Assembly: GCA_910592205.1 (NCBI GenBank)
Contig: CAJVPJ010000944.1
Span: forward strand, 1 to 14,282
Length of the DNA: 14,282 nucleotides
Origin: Paraglomus occultum
Taxonomy: Eukaryota > Glomeromycota > Glomeromycetes > Paraglomerales > Paraglomeraceae
Direction: 5' to 3'
Numbering within the stretch: the stretch's first letter is position 1; the number at the start of each line of letters is the position of its first letter. Made by a program: the position numbers and the translations under genes. Shown here in pieces: positions 1-9,204 of the stretch. The notes below the pieces were generated by a model that was given only the letters and a program-made list of their open reading frames with translations, did no database searches and was not told the origin of the DNA.

Positions 1-349
1 GAAAAGGCAACGGTGTCAGCGGTGCCGAAGTAGAGATGAAGACTCCGATAATAGAAACGTTTGCGAAAATGCGTTGTAGGTAGGAGTCGGGGTGTGTGTG
101 TGGCGGTGACAGCACAAAGTCTTGCTGTTAATAAACCGTCAGAATATAATAATTAAAAATACAATGTTGCATAAACTTTTCAACGTTATCTAAAGACATT
201 TCTAAATTTGAAATCACACAAATACATATTAATATGTTGTTCCATATTTGTGTTTCCATGGGAAATCAACAAATTGATATCCTATGTTTATCGTTTTGTG
301 AATCTAATGTTGTCTTAAGTAAAGTATTAATAATAAATAATTCAATATC
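1..349. other. Unassigned flank, no gene seen
   Basis: The first 130 bases are richer in G+C than what follows and contain a short GT run near 92-101. The rest is AT-rich. A 69-codon open frame at 234-443 has no recognisable motif and runs into the neighbouring MITE, so I treat it as chance. The G+C-rich start may be the tail of an element lying outside the window, but nothing here proves that. Confidence 0.5.
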
Positions 350-351
350 TA

Positions 352-469
352 CAGTCAACCCTCTTTATAGTCACGCCGTCAGGAAACAATGTATAGATAG
401 TAATTGGTTCTCAAACAGGGTGCTAATAAAGAGGTGCTCATAAAGAAACTATATAAAGAGGGTTGACCG
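352..469. mobile_element. pogo/Tigger-type MITE, 118 bp
   Basis: The left end reads CAGTCAACCCTCTTTATA. The reverse complement of the right end reads CGGTCAACCCTCTTTATA, which is 17 of 18 matching. The element is flanked on both sides by TA (350-351 and 470-471), the target duplication expected for pogo and other Tc1/mariner superfamily elements. The interior is only about 80 bases and has no coding capacity, so it must be non-autonomous and mobilised in trans. Copies of the CTCTTTAT word recur inside the right half, as subterminal transposase-binding repeats often do. No partner transposase lies in the window. Assignment to pogo rather than another TA-duplicating family rests on the CAGT-type terminus and is an inference. 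Confidence 0.82.
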
Positions 470-471
470 TA

Positions 472-1190
472 TTTATTAAGTGTAACTCTTGTGCGATCTT
501 TGTATAACGCTCATAAGATGAAAAACCAATCCAGTCAGAGATATTCCCCGATTTGGATGATGCAGATCTTTCTTTTTATGATAGTGAAAAAAATTCTGGA
601 AATTTCTAGAAATCTTTGTAGAAATAACGTTTCGGACAACATACTGTATTTCAACTTTGTCTTTCTTTATTAGTATTATACAAATTAATAATGTTTTCGG
701 ACAATACATTTCTAACTTCTTGAAGAGTTCATTAAGTCATCACGGACTGACTTGATAAACCTCGAAAACGTGATTTTGTAAATCGCCTAAAGAGATGACG
801 CTGAAGGAATTAACGATTTGAGTATTCTGTGAAATTTTCTAATATTGCGCCGTGACCTTGATGTTGATTTAAAACTTAAGAGCGGAAGTCACAATCCTTT
901 CTTCAGTCAGATTGCGAACCCAGGCTTCAATCATTGCTTTTGTTCTTTCAATCAATTGGTAAATTAGGTGGGCGTCGAGCAGACCAAATCAGTGCAAACA
1001 TTCTTCTAGCCGCAAGTCTTGATGAAGGCCTATTGAAACAAATTCTGGTACGAAAGTTAATAATTGCTTGTAAATAAAAAAAGACTTGTTCATACTTTAA
1101 CTTGCGCATGAATCAATTAGATTTGGACCCTCGCATTACGAAAACTGTAGGACTTTTAATTGCTGAATAAACGCGCTGTTTGCAATTGCA
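472..1190. other. AT-rich region, no recognised gene
   Basis: Nothing recognisable is encoded here. A short direct repeat of TTTCGGACAA occurs near 629 and 692. An open frame without ATG spans about 880-1077 on the + strand. Its second half reads like an amphipathic helix (motifs ADQISANILLAASLDEGLL and KQILVRKLI) and ends in TAA. It could be a decayed exon, but at 66 codons without a start or a recognised domain it cannot be called a gene. Confidence 0.5.
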
Positions 1191-1287
1191 AACGTTTTAA
1201 ATTAAGCGCTTATTTGGTCAATTTAATCAACTTTTCATTCAAAAGCGTGTGGTAATACGTTAACTAACGCTCACAGTAATGCAGAAC

Positions 1288-1596
1288 AAACGTAGGATAA
1301 TTATCTACACTTGTAATTGCTTATATTCTTATACGTTAGTTAAACGTATATACTGGATTGAGATTTCAAAGTGCGTAAAAATTATTTGATTTACGAGTTA
1401 TCAAACGCTTGCACCCGATTACGTTTGTAAGTGTAGAACATTCGCTAAGCAAACGCTCAATCGTACGCATATTAAACGTGGGCACTCGATTGAAATTACA
1501 AATGTCTACAACTGTTTATTCGACATTGGGACGACACGCTCAATAAACGTGTATGCTGGATCGAAATTACAAGTATGTAAAATTGTTTAATATACG
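1288..1596 (+). repeat. Diverged tandem repeat, units of about 54-71 bp
   Basis: Successive units begin with AAACGT or AAACGC at about 1288, 1342, 1403, 1474 and 1545. The last four share a core resembling CTGGATTGAAATTACAAGTG followed by a run like AAAATTGTTTAATATACGA. Spacings are 54, 61, 71 and 71 bases. Conservation is best between the units at 1342, 1474 and 1545 and poor elsewhere. A further AAACG word near 1190 may be an older unit. The array ends where homology to the MULE transposase begins at about 1597. It could be a minisatellite, or subterminal repeats of another element, with the junction formed by deletion. Confidence 0.5.
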
Positions 1597-2905
1597 ATTG
1601 CATATCTATATGTTGATACGTTCACAGCTCCAGACGATCTCCTGCACGATCCTAGAAATACAATTAACTCACGAGTAAAAGTTCTTAAAGAATTCTTTCT
1701 GTCATTAAGACGTAGTGAAATCTTACCTACTTTTGTTCTTGTGGATAAAGATGCTGGCCAAATAGCAGCTATACAGGAGGCCTGGTCTTGGACAGCCAAT
1801 ATTCAACTTTGCTTATGGCATGTCAAACGTGCAATTGATCGTAAACTACAAGATAAAAAGTATAAGTCGAGTCAGTATACAGCACGAAAAGCAAAAAAAG
1901 CCAATGAACAATTTCATTTTATTGATGCATCCTGGATACCTGGAGGTATTCTGTGCCCACAAGAAAAAAGAAAAGAAGTATTAAATATGGTAAAAGGACT
2001 TCATCCACTTATACCAATCAGCAGAGAAATCTTTCTTACCTCAATGAAAATTTATTACCAGAGTGTTGAAGAGATGTATAGATTTTGTAGAGGAAACAAT
2101 CTGGTTCACTTGTGGGATTAATTGGTATAATGAGTCAGATTGGAATCTCTTTGCCAGGGCTTCTTATCCAAGAGCAATACCATTAGCAAGAACAACAATG
2201 CTTGTAGAATCACACTGGCATGTTCTAAAATATAATTACAAGTATAACTGTAATCGTCTGCCTAACACAGATCCTAACAAGAGAATTGATTCCTGATCAA
2301 ATAAGTAACTGGATTAGTGATTGAACAATCATCGAGCTTTCTCTTCCTGGTGGGGGAGCATTTAAAAATGAATAAAAAATAGCATAAATAAGGATATTGG
2401 CTCAGAAGACAACTATTTAACAGATATCAGTAATTGGATTTGCTCATGCCCTGCATTTATTAGTAACACCTTCTTGTGTAAACATATCATAAAAGCATGC
2501 AGAGACAGAAATCCATCATTCTTTCCTCAATATGCGACAACAACACGAGATTGTCCACTTATCTTGGTTGGTGAAGCTCGTGCAAGCATTGATCTGGTAA
2601 ACAATCCCATAGATAAGTCAGAGATTTCAATGAACATGGACCATAATATTGAAACAAGTCTTCATGATCATTATCTATTAATTGAATCTAGAAGAATTGA
2701 ACTTACTGGGACAAAAAGAAAATTGAGTCGTTATTGAAAATTGTCAGATAATATCCAAAACGATCAGTTTTATCATACATATAAGCGACTGAGACAAGTC
2801 TTAATGTACGAAACACAAGCGTGTGCAAAGGCTTTAAGAGCTAGAACGCAACAGCGAACGTGGAACCCACCACACAATTCAAGACTTGCTTTTTACTTAA
2901 ATTAG
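1597..2905 (+). pseudogene. MULE transposase remnant, copy 1 (5'-truncated)
   Basis: This is a decayed relative of the transposase at 6801-8984, matching it from about residue 266 to the C-terminus. Visible landmarks are AYLYVDTF at the start, the second catalytic aspartate in LVDKDAG (codon 1744), CLWHVKRAI, the catalytic glutamate in TTMLVESHWHVLKYNYKY (codon 2207), and the SWIM finger cysteines at 2441, 2447 and 2477 with histidine at 2483. The end is RARTQQRTWNP...RLAFYLN with a TAG stop. It lies in at least three frames: 1600-2121 in one, 2063-2296 in another, then back after a scrambled stretch at 2290-2400 that carries stops, with another TGA at 2735. In the best 46-residue block about three quarters of residues match copy 2. 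The first catalytic aspartate and everything upstream are missing, so it is inactive. Confidence 0.9.
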
Positions 2906-3069
2906 ATAGATAGTAATAGAAATGTTTATAAAGCTAATAATAATAACAACGCGAACGATCAATAATAATAAAGTGTAATCAGTGGCATAAATCCATTGGC
3001 ACACGACCCAATCATACTGCAGTCTTAATCATGTGACTGCCCTTTTTTTTCGCCATCACTGACTCATTA
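2906..3069 (+). mobile_element. 3' flank and right terminal repeat tip of MULE copy 1
   Basis: After the transposase stop there is an AATAATAATAA-rich stretch like the low-complexity 3' flank of copy 2. About 150 bases later comes TTTTTTCGCCATCACT (3045-3060), identical to 16 bases of the right terminal repeat of copy 2 (9325-9340). The next nine bases end in ATTA in both copies, which puts the likely terminus at 3069. Further inside, the two terminal repeats no longer align. No matching left terminus was found upstream in the window, in keeping with the truncation at about 1597. Confidence 0.72.
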
Positions 3070-3167
3070 GATGAGTTACATCCCTCTTTCCTCTGTACAC
3101 TAACAATACTGCGCCTCACAGAACGAAAGAATACAACATACTCCTACTATCAATACTAAACTTAACA

Positions 3168-4321
3168 ATGTCCACGAGCAACAGCTCTACCTCCAACATG
3201 GATACTGACTCTGGTATCCCTGAAGCTCTCAAATTCCAGGGAGTTTTTGAGTCTTTTAGTTGGGGAAATACCCAAACCAACCTTGTCCATACCCGCCCCT
3301 CCTCCACTAGAATTCCCCCAGCAGGGGACCCATCCTCAGCTTTCCTTGACCTTTCAAAAATGCCCAAAGAACTGGATGGGAGACACCTGGAGGCTGCCCT
3401 CCCTGAGGAAGCCATTGGGGTCAAGTTCAGGGCAGATGTTAAGTTCATCCAAGTTTTCTTCGAAGAAGACAATGAAGCAAACACTTTTATCGAACAGGGT
3501 GTCCTCCAAGTTGGAGAACACACCCTCCCCATCCTCCCACCAAAAGGGAGACTACCCCCCATCGCCCTTATTCGAATGGAAAATGTACCTATCAAGAACA
3601 GAAACCGGCTTGAAGAAGCAATCAGACAGATAATGTCCAAACACTGCCAACTTGTCGAAGTGGCCCCAAGGACCATTAAAGGGTCCAAAAAACTGCTGAC
3701 AACCAGGTGGGAAATGCTAGCCAAGGCTCTTCCAGGACACAACCTGGCCAAGGACCTTCCATCCACTATCGAAGTTGAGGGACAGAAAGTCCTCCTCTCT
3801 TGGTCAGGCTCTCCTGCCACCTGCCTACAATGCTTATCAGTGGGACATCTCTGAAAGGACTGCCCCAAAAGAACAAAGACCACAGCAGCCCCCAAACAGG
3901 GTAACCCAATCCCCAAAAAGACAACCACCCCCCCAAAGGACAAGGTCACAACGTATGCCATGGCAGTTACCAATCAAAGCCTGCCCAACCAGAAGAAAAC
4001 CAACCAGAAACTGGAGGCTGAACAGGGGCCCTCCAACAATAACACACAGACCATACCCCCTGTTGCACAAGCAATAACCCCTGAAACAGGGAACAGAGAA
4101 GAATACTTCAGTGATGAAGACATAACCAACAAGACATACCAAATGGAAGGAGTCATCGAACAGAGAATAGACTCCCTCCCTAACAAAAGAACGCATGAAG
4201 ACTCCCCACCCCAACACCATCAACAGACAGCCAGGTCCTAACCTATGAACAAGCGTTCAAACACTTCGTACAAACAAGTTCAAAAGTCCACAAAACTAAC
4301 GAAACTGACAGTGATCAGTAA
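3168..4321 (+). pseudogene. LINE ORF1, gag-like nucleic-acid-binding protein (broken)
   Basis: The start ATG at 3168 has an A at -3. A region rich in S, T and N is followed by a folded part of about residues 55-210. It ends in a CCHC zinc knuckle of CX2CX4HX4C spacing (cysteines in CLQCLSVGHL, last cysteine in KDC after a stop). A basic, Pro/Gln-rich tail follows. Such proteins bind the LINE RNA and form the retrotransposition particle. Two lesions are visible. The first is an in-frame TGA at 3852-3854, inside the knuckle between HL and KDC, after which the same frame stays open to TAA at 4239. The second is a frameshift between about 4195 and 4238, because another frame continues with QVLTYEQAFKHFVQ to a TAA at 4319-4321, just before ORF2. 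The TGA could derive from CGA (Arg) or TGG (Trp). Confidence 0.85.
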
Positions 4322-4378
4322 CACCCCCCTGTACCCAATATAGTCTACTAACTTATACTCTCTCTTATATTTATCATC

Positions 4379-5540
4379 ATGAAAATTATTACACTAAACG
4401 CACAGGGTCTTACTGAATTTACCAAATTCAAACGTACACTAAACAAACTTACTCCTTTTTCTCCAGATATCATCCTACTCCAAGAGATCTTTGACTACAA
4501 CATCACCCCAGAACGCCTAAAATTCATAACACAAACATGGATGTCCGTCTGGAAAGGGGACATCCATGCAACTCCATATGTTGCAACCCTGGTCTCACCA
4601 AACTTTCATTCCACCCTCCATCTCGAATCTGACAACCACAGAATAATTGATGTAACCATATCATCCCCACACTCACTCCAAGTCAACGTCAGAAATGTAT
4701 ATGCCCCAGCAGACAACACCCAACAACACACCTTCTGGTCTTCCTTCCCCCCCCCTTCCACCAACCATCAACATAGTAGGGGGCGATTTCAATTCCATAC
4801 TAGTAGATGGGGACCACCAATCATCCACAAATCGAAGATGAGTCCCCCTCGGACCATACATTCTTCCACACTTAACAGAACTCACTGACATGGGTGCACT
4901 CACCCCCAAGCCAGCATTCACATCATACCACCAAAGGGGCAACGATTGGTCAAAATCACAAATTGACTACATCTTCGCCTCCCCCTCACTATACCCCACC
5001 TACAACATCACAACACTCAACATGGGCTTGGACTCAGACCATCGAGCCCTCATCCTCACAAACACCAGAAGAAACACCAACAAGTCCCCAATATGGCGAT
5101 TTAACTCTGCACTCCTTAAATCAAAAAAACACTCAAACGCCATCAAACAAATCATATCCACCCACCCCCCTCTCAAACGGGCATATCACTGGGATGACAT
5201 TAAAGACTCTGTCAGAACATACTGCCAGAATGCAGGAAAATCTACAAAAGCTAAAAGAATAGAAGGCATATGCAACCTAACCAACAGACTCAACAAACTT
5301 CAACGAGCCCACAACCCCAACCTAGCCACAATAACTTCCATTACCAACTGACTCAGAGAGCTAGAAAGGGCCCACTCAGAAGCCATGGCAATCCAATCGA
5401 GGGTCAAATGGCGAGAAGAGGGAGAACAATCCACAACAATTCCATCACTACCGTAAAAAAACTACCATTAACTCCCTCCAAATTCCATCAACCACAACTG
5501 CTCACATTCCCTCCCCATCCCATCCCCCTTCTACTCATAC
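4379..5540 (+). pseudogene. LINE ORF2, 5' part: APE endonuclease and start of RT linker
   Basis: ORF2 starts at ATG 4379 with MKIITLNAQGL, the usual beginning of an apurinic-type endonuclease, which nicks the target to prime reverse transcription. The catalytic Glu is in LLQEI (codon 4484), GDFN follows near 4785, then QIDYIFASPS, and SDHRALIL at 5034-5057 carries the catalytic Asp-His pair. The frame slips near a run of nine C at 4747-4755. After that the reading frame runs from about 4760 to 5430 with TGA at 4839-4841 (position ambiguous, as a second slip is possible there) and TGA at 5349-5351. RVKWREEGEQST marks the linker before the RT. The frame is lost again around 5430-5470. Coding is then cut at 5540 by MULE copy 2 and resumes at 9350. 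Confidence 0.9.
5533..5540 (+). repeat. Target-site duplication, left (ACTCATAC)
   Basis: This octamer is directly repeated at 9350-9357, immediately outside the two terminal repeats of MULE copy 2. An 8-bp duplication is in the range usual for Mutator-like elements (8-11 bp, most often 9). Confidence 0.92.
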
Positions 5541-5685
5541 TAATAACAAAGTGATGGCGAAAAAATTGTACGGGCATGTGACATCGGGGTAGCGATCGGC
5601 TCGGAAAATCAGGTGAGCTACACCCCTGACAGCAACCATTTGATTTATTACACATAAGGTATTTGTTTGGTGTTACAATTTCTTT
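5541..5685 (+). repeat. Left terminal inverted repeat of MULE copy 2
   Basis: It begins TAATAACAAAGTGATGGCG and ends in ACAATTTCTTT. Against the reverse complement of 9205-9349 it has the same length (145 bases) and I count three substitutions and no gaps, so about 98% identity. Beyond base 5685 the two ends stop matching abruptly. Long terminal repeats of this size are typical of MULEs and serve as transposase-binding ends, often with promoter activity. Confidence 0.95.
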
Positions 5686-6326
5686 TTTGGTATTAGTATT
5701 AATAATATATACTAATACTTACTTTAATAGTACGTATTAATATACTTTGTTTACTCTTATTGTTATTCTTAGTACCTTTGTGTCTCATATACCAATCAAA
5801 AGTGCTATACTGTCGTAAAATAACAAAAAACTGAGAGAATGAAATAAATAATTATTCTTATTCTTTGTAGAGAAAGTGTTACGTAATATAGGACTTTGTT
5901 TATAATAGTCGTTGTAACAATTTCTCATAAGAAAAGATTCCATTGTTATAGATACCATCTATATATAGTAAGCATTATAAATACTATCAAAGATTTGCCG
6001 CAGAGACAAAGAATTTCTATGTTAAATGTTGCATTAAAAGAATCAAAATTACAATGAAAAAATGGAAGCGCTAAATTTTAATTGTCTCAATATTCGAATT
6101 ATCTTTGTAATGACTTAAATTAAGTGCAAACAAAGAAGCGTTTACGATGTGCCTTTATATTTTTTTACAATAAATGTAAATACGGCAAAGTTTATATAAA
6201 GGCGATGGCATGAAATCTTGGAAACCCGACCAAAATCAGCAAAGCACACTGATACAATTCTACAAATATCACTACGTAAATTATCCCTACCACTACAGAA
6301 ACTAATTTTGCATCCCATCATTAACT
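5686..6326 (+). promoter_or_regulatory. 5' non-coding region of MULE copy 2
   Basis: These are AT-rich bases between the left terminal repeat and the first plausible start codon, with no open frame of note. By position this must hold the transposase promoter and 5' leader. Many TATA-like words are present and none can be singled out. A GTAACAATT / ATTGTTATAG inverted pair lies at about 5914-5950. Confidence 0.4.
5690..5718. repeat. Perfect 10-bp inverted repeat with 9-bp loop
   Basis: GTATTAGTAT at 5690-5699 and ATACTAATAC at 5709-5718 are exact reverse complements. The hairpin sits four bases inside the left terminal repeat. It has no counterpart at the right end, so it is not part of the inverted repeat proper. 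It could be a subterminal binding site or simply AT-rich chance. Confidence 0.55.
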
Positions 6327-6800
6327 ATGTCTGCTCAAAGTAATAATCAAGGTTGGCATTATTTATGTTGTTGATCCATAATTGTTAACATTACCGTTTT
6401 GATAAATGTCTCAATTTTATTATCATTTACATTATTAGCTATCGCTGATATCACATCGGATGAAACGAAATATTGTAAATGTTGTAAAACCTCCAGAAGA
6501 ATCGACGATTTTGTTAGAACGTGGGGTCAGCATACAAAAGCATTTTCTGTGTGCAATATTTGCTCACAGAAAAAGAAAAGCTGATCAGTATCAAGCTCTA
6601 TTGAACGAAATACGGATACACTTGATTCCAGCGAAATTGGACAAGGCGACACAGAAATCGGAAGTGAAATAAATGATGAAAGCAATTATGACGATCTTAT
6701 TTACAACATCGAAGACATTGAAAATGCGATAAAAGACGAATTTACCAATAATGACGATCAACCAATAAAGTTCAGTTTAGAGGTAGAGCTTGATGATATA
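6327..6800 (+). pseudogene. 5' part of MULE copy 2 transposase gene: short exon, intron, four-Cys module
   Basis: The frame of the main ORF stays open upstream to about 6399, apart from one TGA at 6582-6584, but contains no ATG before 6801. A short exon explains this. ATG at 6327 opens MSAQ, and a donor GTAATA at 6340 joins in phase to an acceptor ATTATTAG ending at 6438, giving MSAQ-T-IADITSDETK. The second exon then encodes a likely C4 zinc module (CKCC near 6474 and CNIC near 6555, about 22 residues apart) and a basic KKK patch. After the TGA comes a long acidic linker rich in D, E and N that runs without a break into the main ORF. An alternative donor at 6352 is also in phase. The intron is inferred, not proven. 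Confidence 0.65.
6340..6438 (+). other. Putative 99-bp intron in MULE transposase gene
   Basis: GTAATA donor, TTAAC branch-like word near 6385, pyrimidine- and T-rich stretch, and ATTAG acceptor. Removal restores an ATG-initiated frame with a split codon (A plus CT, Thr). In-frame stop TGA at 6372 makes unspliced translation from 6327 impossible. The alternative GT at 6352 has a weaker donor consensus. Confidence 0.5.
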
Positions 6801-8984
6801 ATGACCATTGTAAATGATACAAGTGTCAATCAAGACTTGAATTTAGTGGCACATGAGACAGCAAAGCATCTACAAGTACACATAGAAAACGGGTCTGAAT
6901 ATTATTGGGAAATTCGTAGAACTCATGTCAATAAAAAAGACGGCGAATTTACAGGAGTGGTTACAGTGTACTTTGGCTGTACACAGAGAGAAGATCGTCA
7001 GTTTTCCAGGTCCAGTGAAGAATCAAGCAAGTATGAACGCGAGGTTAGACCAGCTATTCAACATTATCCGTGTAAGGGTAGCATAACAATGAAAATCGAT
7101 CTCTCCAGTAAAAGGGCTAAAATCTTGTTTAACCACCAAAGCAGTCACCCAAAGCCAACGCATAGAGGCATTAATATCTCTCTCAATGCTATAAATTGGA
7201 TAAAAAATAATATTAATTATGGCGGCATACGTAAAGTCGAATTTTACAAGAGATTATCTAATGAGGGATTAATTGACCCGAAAACGCATACATATCAACA
7301 AGTCTATTATTGGGTGGCAAAATTATCAAAAAATCAATTTGTCACTGATACAAAAAATCAGCTCAAGTCATCCAAAAATTTTCTCGATCATAACACACAA
7401 GCGGACGAAGGCTATAAAGTAATTTTTTACCTTGAAAATGATTTTGTAAGAGCGTTAGGGTTTATTACGCCATTTTTACGATTTATTGAGAGGAGTAGCA
7501 TCATTGAACTGGTTGTTGACTCAACTTTTAAGACAAATCAAGAACGTTTTGAACTGTTCGCTGTAATAGTCAATAATGGCGGATATGGCGTACCATTGGC
7601 ATATCTATACCTGGACACATTTGTTCCTTTAGAAAACGTGTCAGATAATCATAGCGATAACAGAATTCGAAATCGTGAGGGTGTACTCCGTGAATTTTTT
7701 TCAGCTTTACACTGTGAGGGTGTGCTCCCAACATTTGTCTTGGTCGATAAGGATATTGGTCAGATTAATGCAATAGAGGCAGCATGGGATGGACGAACAA
7801 TTGTACAAATCTGTCTCTGGCATGTGGTGCATGCAATAGAAAGAAAAATTCGGGAGAGTAAAGAAAAAAACAGCCAATACACTATAAACATGGCACAGGC
7901 GGCTAACAGCCAGTTTGATTTTATCGATCCACAATGGCGACCAACTAGTAATAATACAGCCACGATTTGTCCAGATGAATACAGAAAAGATGTGTTGCGA
8001 ATAATTAAAAAGCATGCACTTGCACATCCATTGATACCGATAAGTAGAGATACTTTTTTGACAAAGGAGCAGATATATTATCAGAGTGTACGGGAGGCAT
8101 ACCAATTCTGCCAATCAAATGACTTAATACATTTGTGGGGATATTTATGGTGTAATTGGTATCAAAGAAAACATTGGGATCATTTCGCACGTGCATCATA
8201 TCCTCAAGCTCTTCCACTTGCTCGCACAACAATGATAGTTGAGTCACACTGGCGTGTATTGAAATATAATTACAAATACAGATATAATCGACCACGACTT
8301 GACCAATTAACGCAAATTATTACCAAACAATTGGTTGCTGACCACATAGATCTGTGGAGAAGATATTGTAACAATCGAGAATTTCCCTCGTGGTGGCACG
8401 CCTTCAAACGGGAATGGAATGACGCAAAAGAAAAAGATATGGACGACGCACATCAATATCACACTGATACTGTGTCATGGATTTGTTCATGTCCAGCGTA
8501 TTTAAAACATCCCTACCTGATTTGTAAACATTTGGTAGCAACAAAAATCAGACTCGTTCCTGGATTTATGCCACTTTTCAAGGACATTATGCGGCGCCAT
8601 GATTATCCGTTTATCGATTTTCACCAAGAGTCTAACGCACGCATTCTATTAGACAATATACCTTGGAATAATGTTCAGGAAAATGAACATCAGTCTATCA
8701 ATGAGCCGTTAGAGGTAACAAATACATTAGAAATAAGCACCACCGATCGGCAGTCCATTATTAGGGAAAGACAAACATCGCTAGAAACACTCCAATCATT
8801 GGTCATTCATGGGTTCGACTTAGCAAAAGAAAACGTACAAAATGACATGTTTTATCAAAGGTTTCTAGCACTTTTCAATCCTGTTAGACATGAAATAGAC
8901 GCTTGCGATAGAGTACTTAACGCTAGGACACAACAGAGAACCTGGCAGCCTAGACGTAGAAATTTAGCTTTTTATCTCAATTAA
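6801..8984 (+). CDS. MULE transposase, DDE catalytic core with SWIM zinc finger (727 aa)
   Basis: This is the transposase that cuts and rejoins the 145-bp element ends. Residue numbers count from ATG 6801. An N-terminal DNA-binding-like region of about 1-200 includes a Cys pair at 60 and 91 and a helix-rich RGINISLNAINWIKNN segment. The RNase H-like core has D240 in VVDSTFK, D316 in LVDKDIG, the CLWH signature (C338, H341) characteristic of MULEs, and E481 in TTMIVESHWRVLK. A SWIM finger follows at C562, C564, C575 and H577 (CSC...CKH). The end is QRTWQPRRRNLAFYLN and TAA. The true start is probably upstream, because the frame continues 5' through an acidic linker to a four-Cys module, broken only by TGA 6582. 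Translation from ATG 6801 would give a protein lacking that module, but all catalytic residues are intact. The family resembles abundant fungal SWIM-MULEs, from memory. Confidence 0.94.
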   Translation: MTIVNDTSVNQDLNLVAHETAKHLQVHIENGSEYYWEIRRTHVNKKDGEFTGVVTVYFGCTQREDRQFSRSSEESSKYEREVRPAIQHYPCKGSITMKIDLSSKRAKILFNHQSSHPKPTHRGINISLNAINWIKNNINYGGIRKVEFYKRLSNEGLIDPKTHTYQQVYYWVAKLSKNQFVTDTKNQLKSSKNFLDHNTQADEGYKVIFYLENDFVRALGFITPFLRFIERSSIIELVVDSTFKTNQERFELFAVIVNNGGYGVPLAYLYLDTFVPLENVSDNHSDNRIRNREGVLREFFSALHCEGVLPTFVLVDKDIGQINAIEAAWDGRTIVQICLWHVVHAIERKIRESKEKNSQYTINMAQAANSQFDFIDPQWRPTSNNTATICPDEYRKDVLRIIKKHALAHPLIPISRDTFLTKEQIYYQSVREAYQFCQSNDLIHLWGYLWCNWYQRKHWDHFARASYPQALPLARTTMIVESHWRVLKYNYKYRYNRPRLDQLTQIITKQLVADHIDLWRRYCNNREFPSWWHAFKREWNDAKEKDMDDAHQYHTDTVSWICSCPAYLKHPYLICKHLVATKIRLVPGFMPLFKDIMRRHDYPFIDFHQESNARILLDNIPWNNVQENEHQSINEPLEVTNTLEISTTDRQSIIRERQTSLETLQSLVIHGFDLAKENVQNDMFYQRFLALFNPVRHEIDACDRVLNARTQQRTWQPRRRNLAFYLN

Positions 8985-9057
8985 ATTATTATGTTTATTT
9001 ATTATTGTTATTATTGTTGTTATTTTGTTATAGTTATTGTTATAGTTGTTATTAACT

Positions 9058-9063
9058 AATAAA
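9058..9063 (+). terminator. AATAAA polyadenylation signal of MULE transposase
   Basis: The canonical hexamer lies 74 bases after the stop codon, following a TTATTG-type low-complexity stretch (about 8985-9055). This position is reasonable for the 3' end of the transposase transcript. Confidence 0.5.
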
Positions 9064-9204
9064 TTTATCGTATTTATGAAAAAAAGTTTACAATTTGTAC
9101 AATAGGAAGAGATTTTTGTCATACGCCTAGTCGAAATTTTTTTACAAGTCCTTTTAAAGTAATACTGTCAATAATACTGTATAATAATATACACAAACCT
9201 TTAT

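Noticed and set aside
234-443. 69-codon open frame as a gene
   Set aside because: It has no recognisable motif and its second half is inside the MITE.
476-709. Overlapping short open frames on both strands (476-709 minus, 491-673 plus)
   Set aside because: Short, overlapping, low-information translations in AT-rich DNA without supporting features.
3116-3973. 285-codon open frame on the minus strand
   Set aside because: It lies opposite LINE ORF1, which has recognisable CCHC and ORF1 organisation on the + strand. The minus frame is an antisense shadow favoured by the C-rich composition.
7707-8295. Minus-strand open frames inside the MULE transposase
   Set aside because: They are antisense to the conserved DDE core with catalytic residues on the + strand, so they are shadows.
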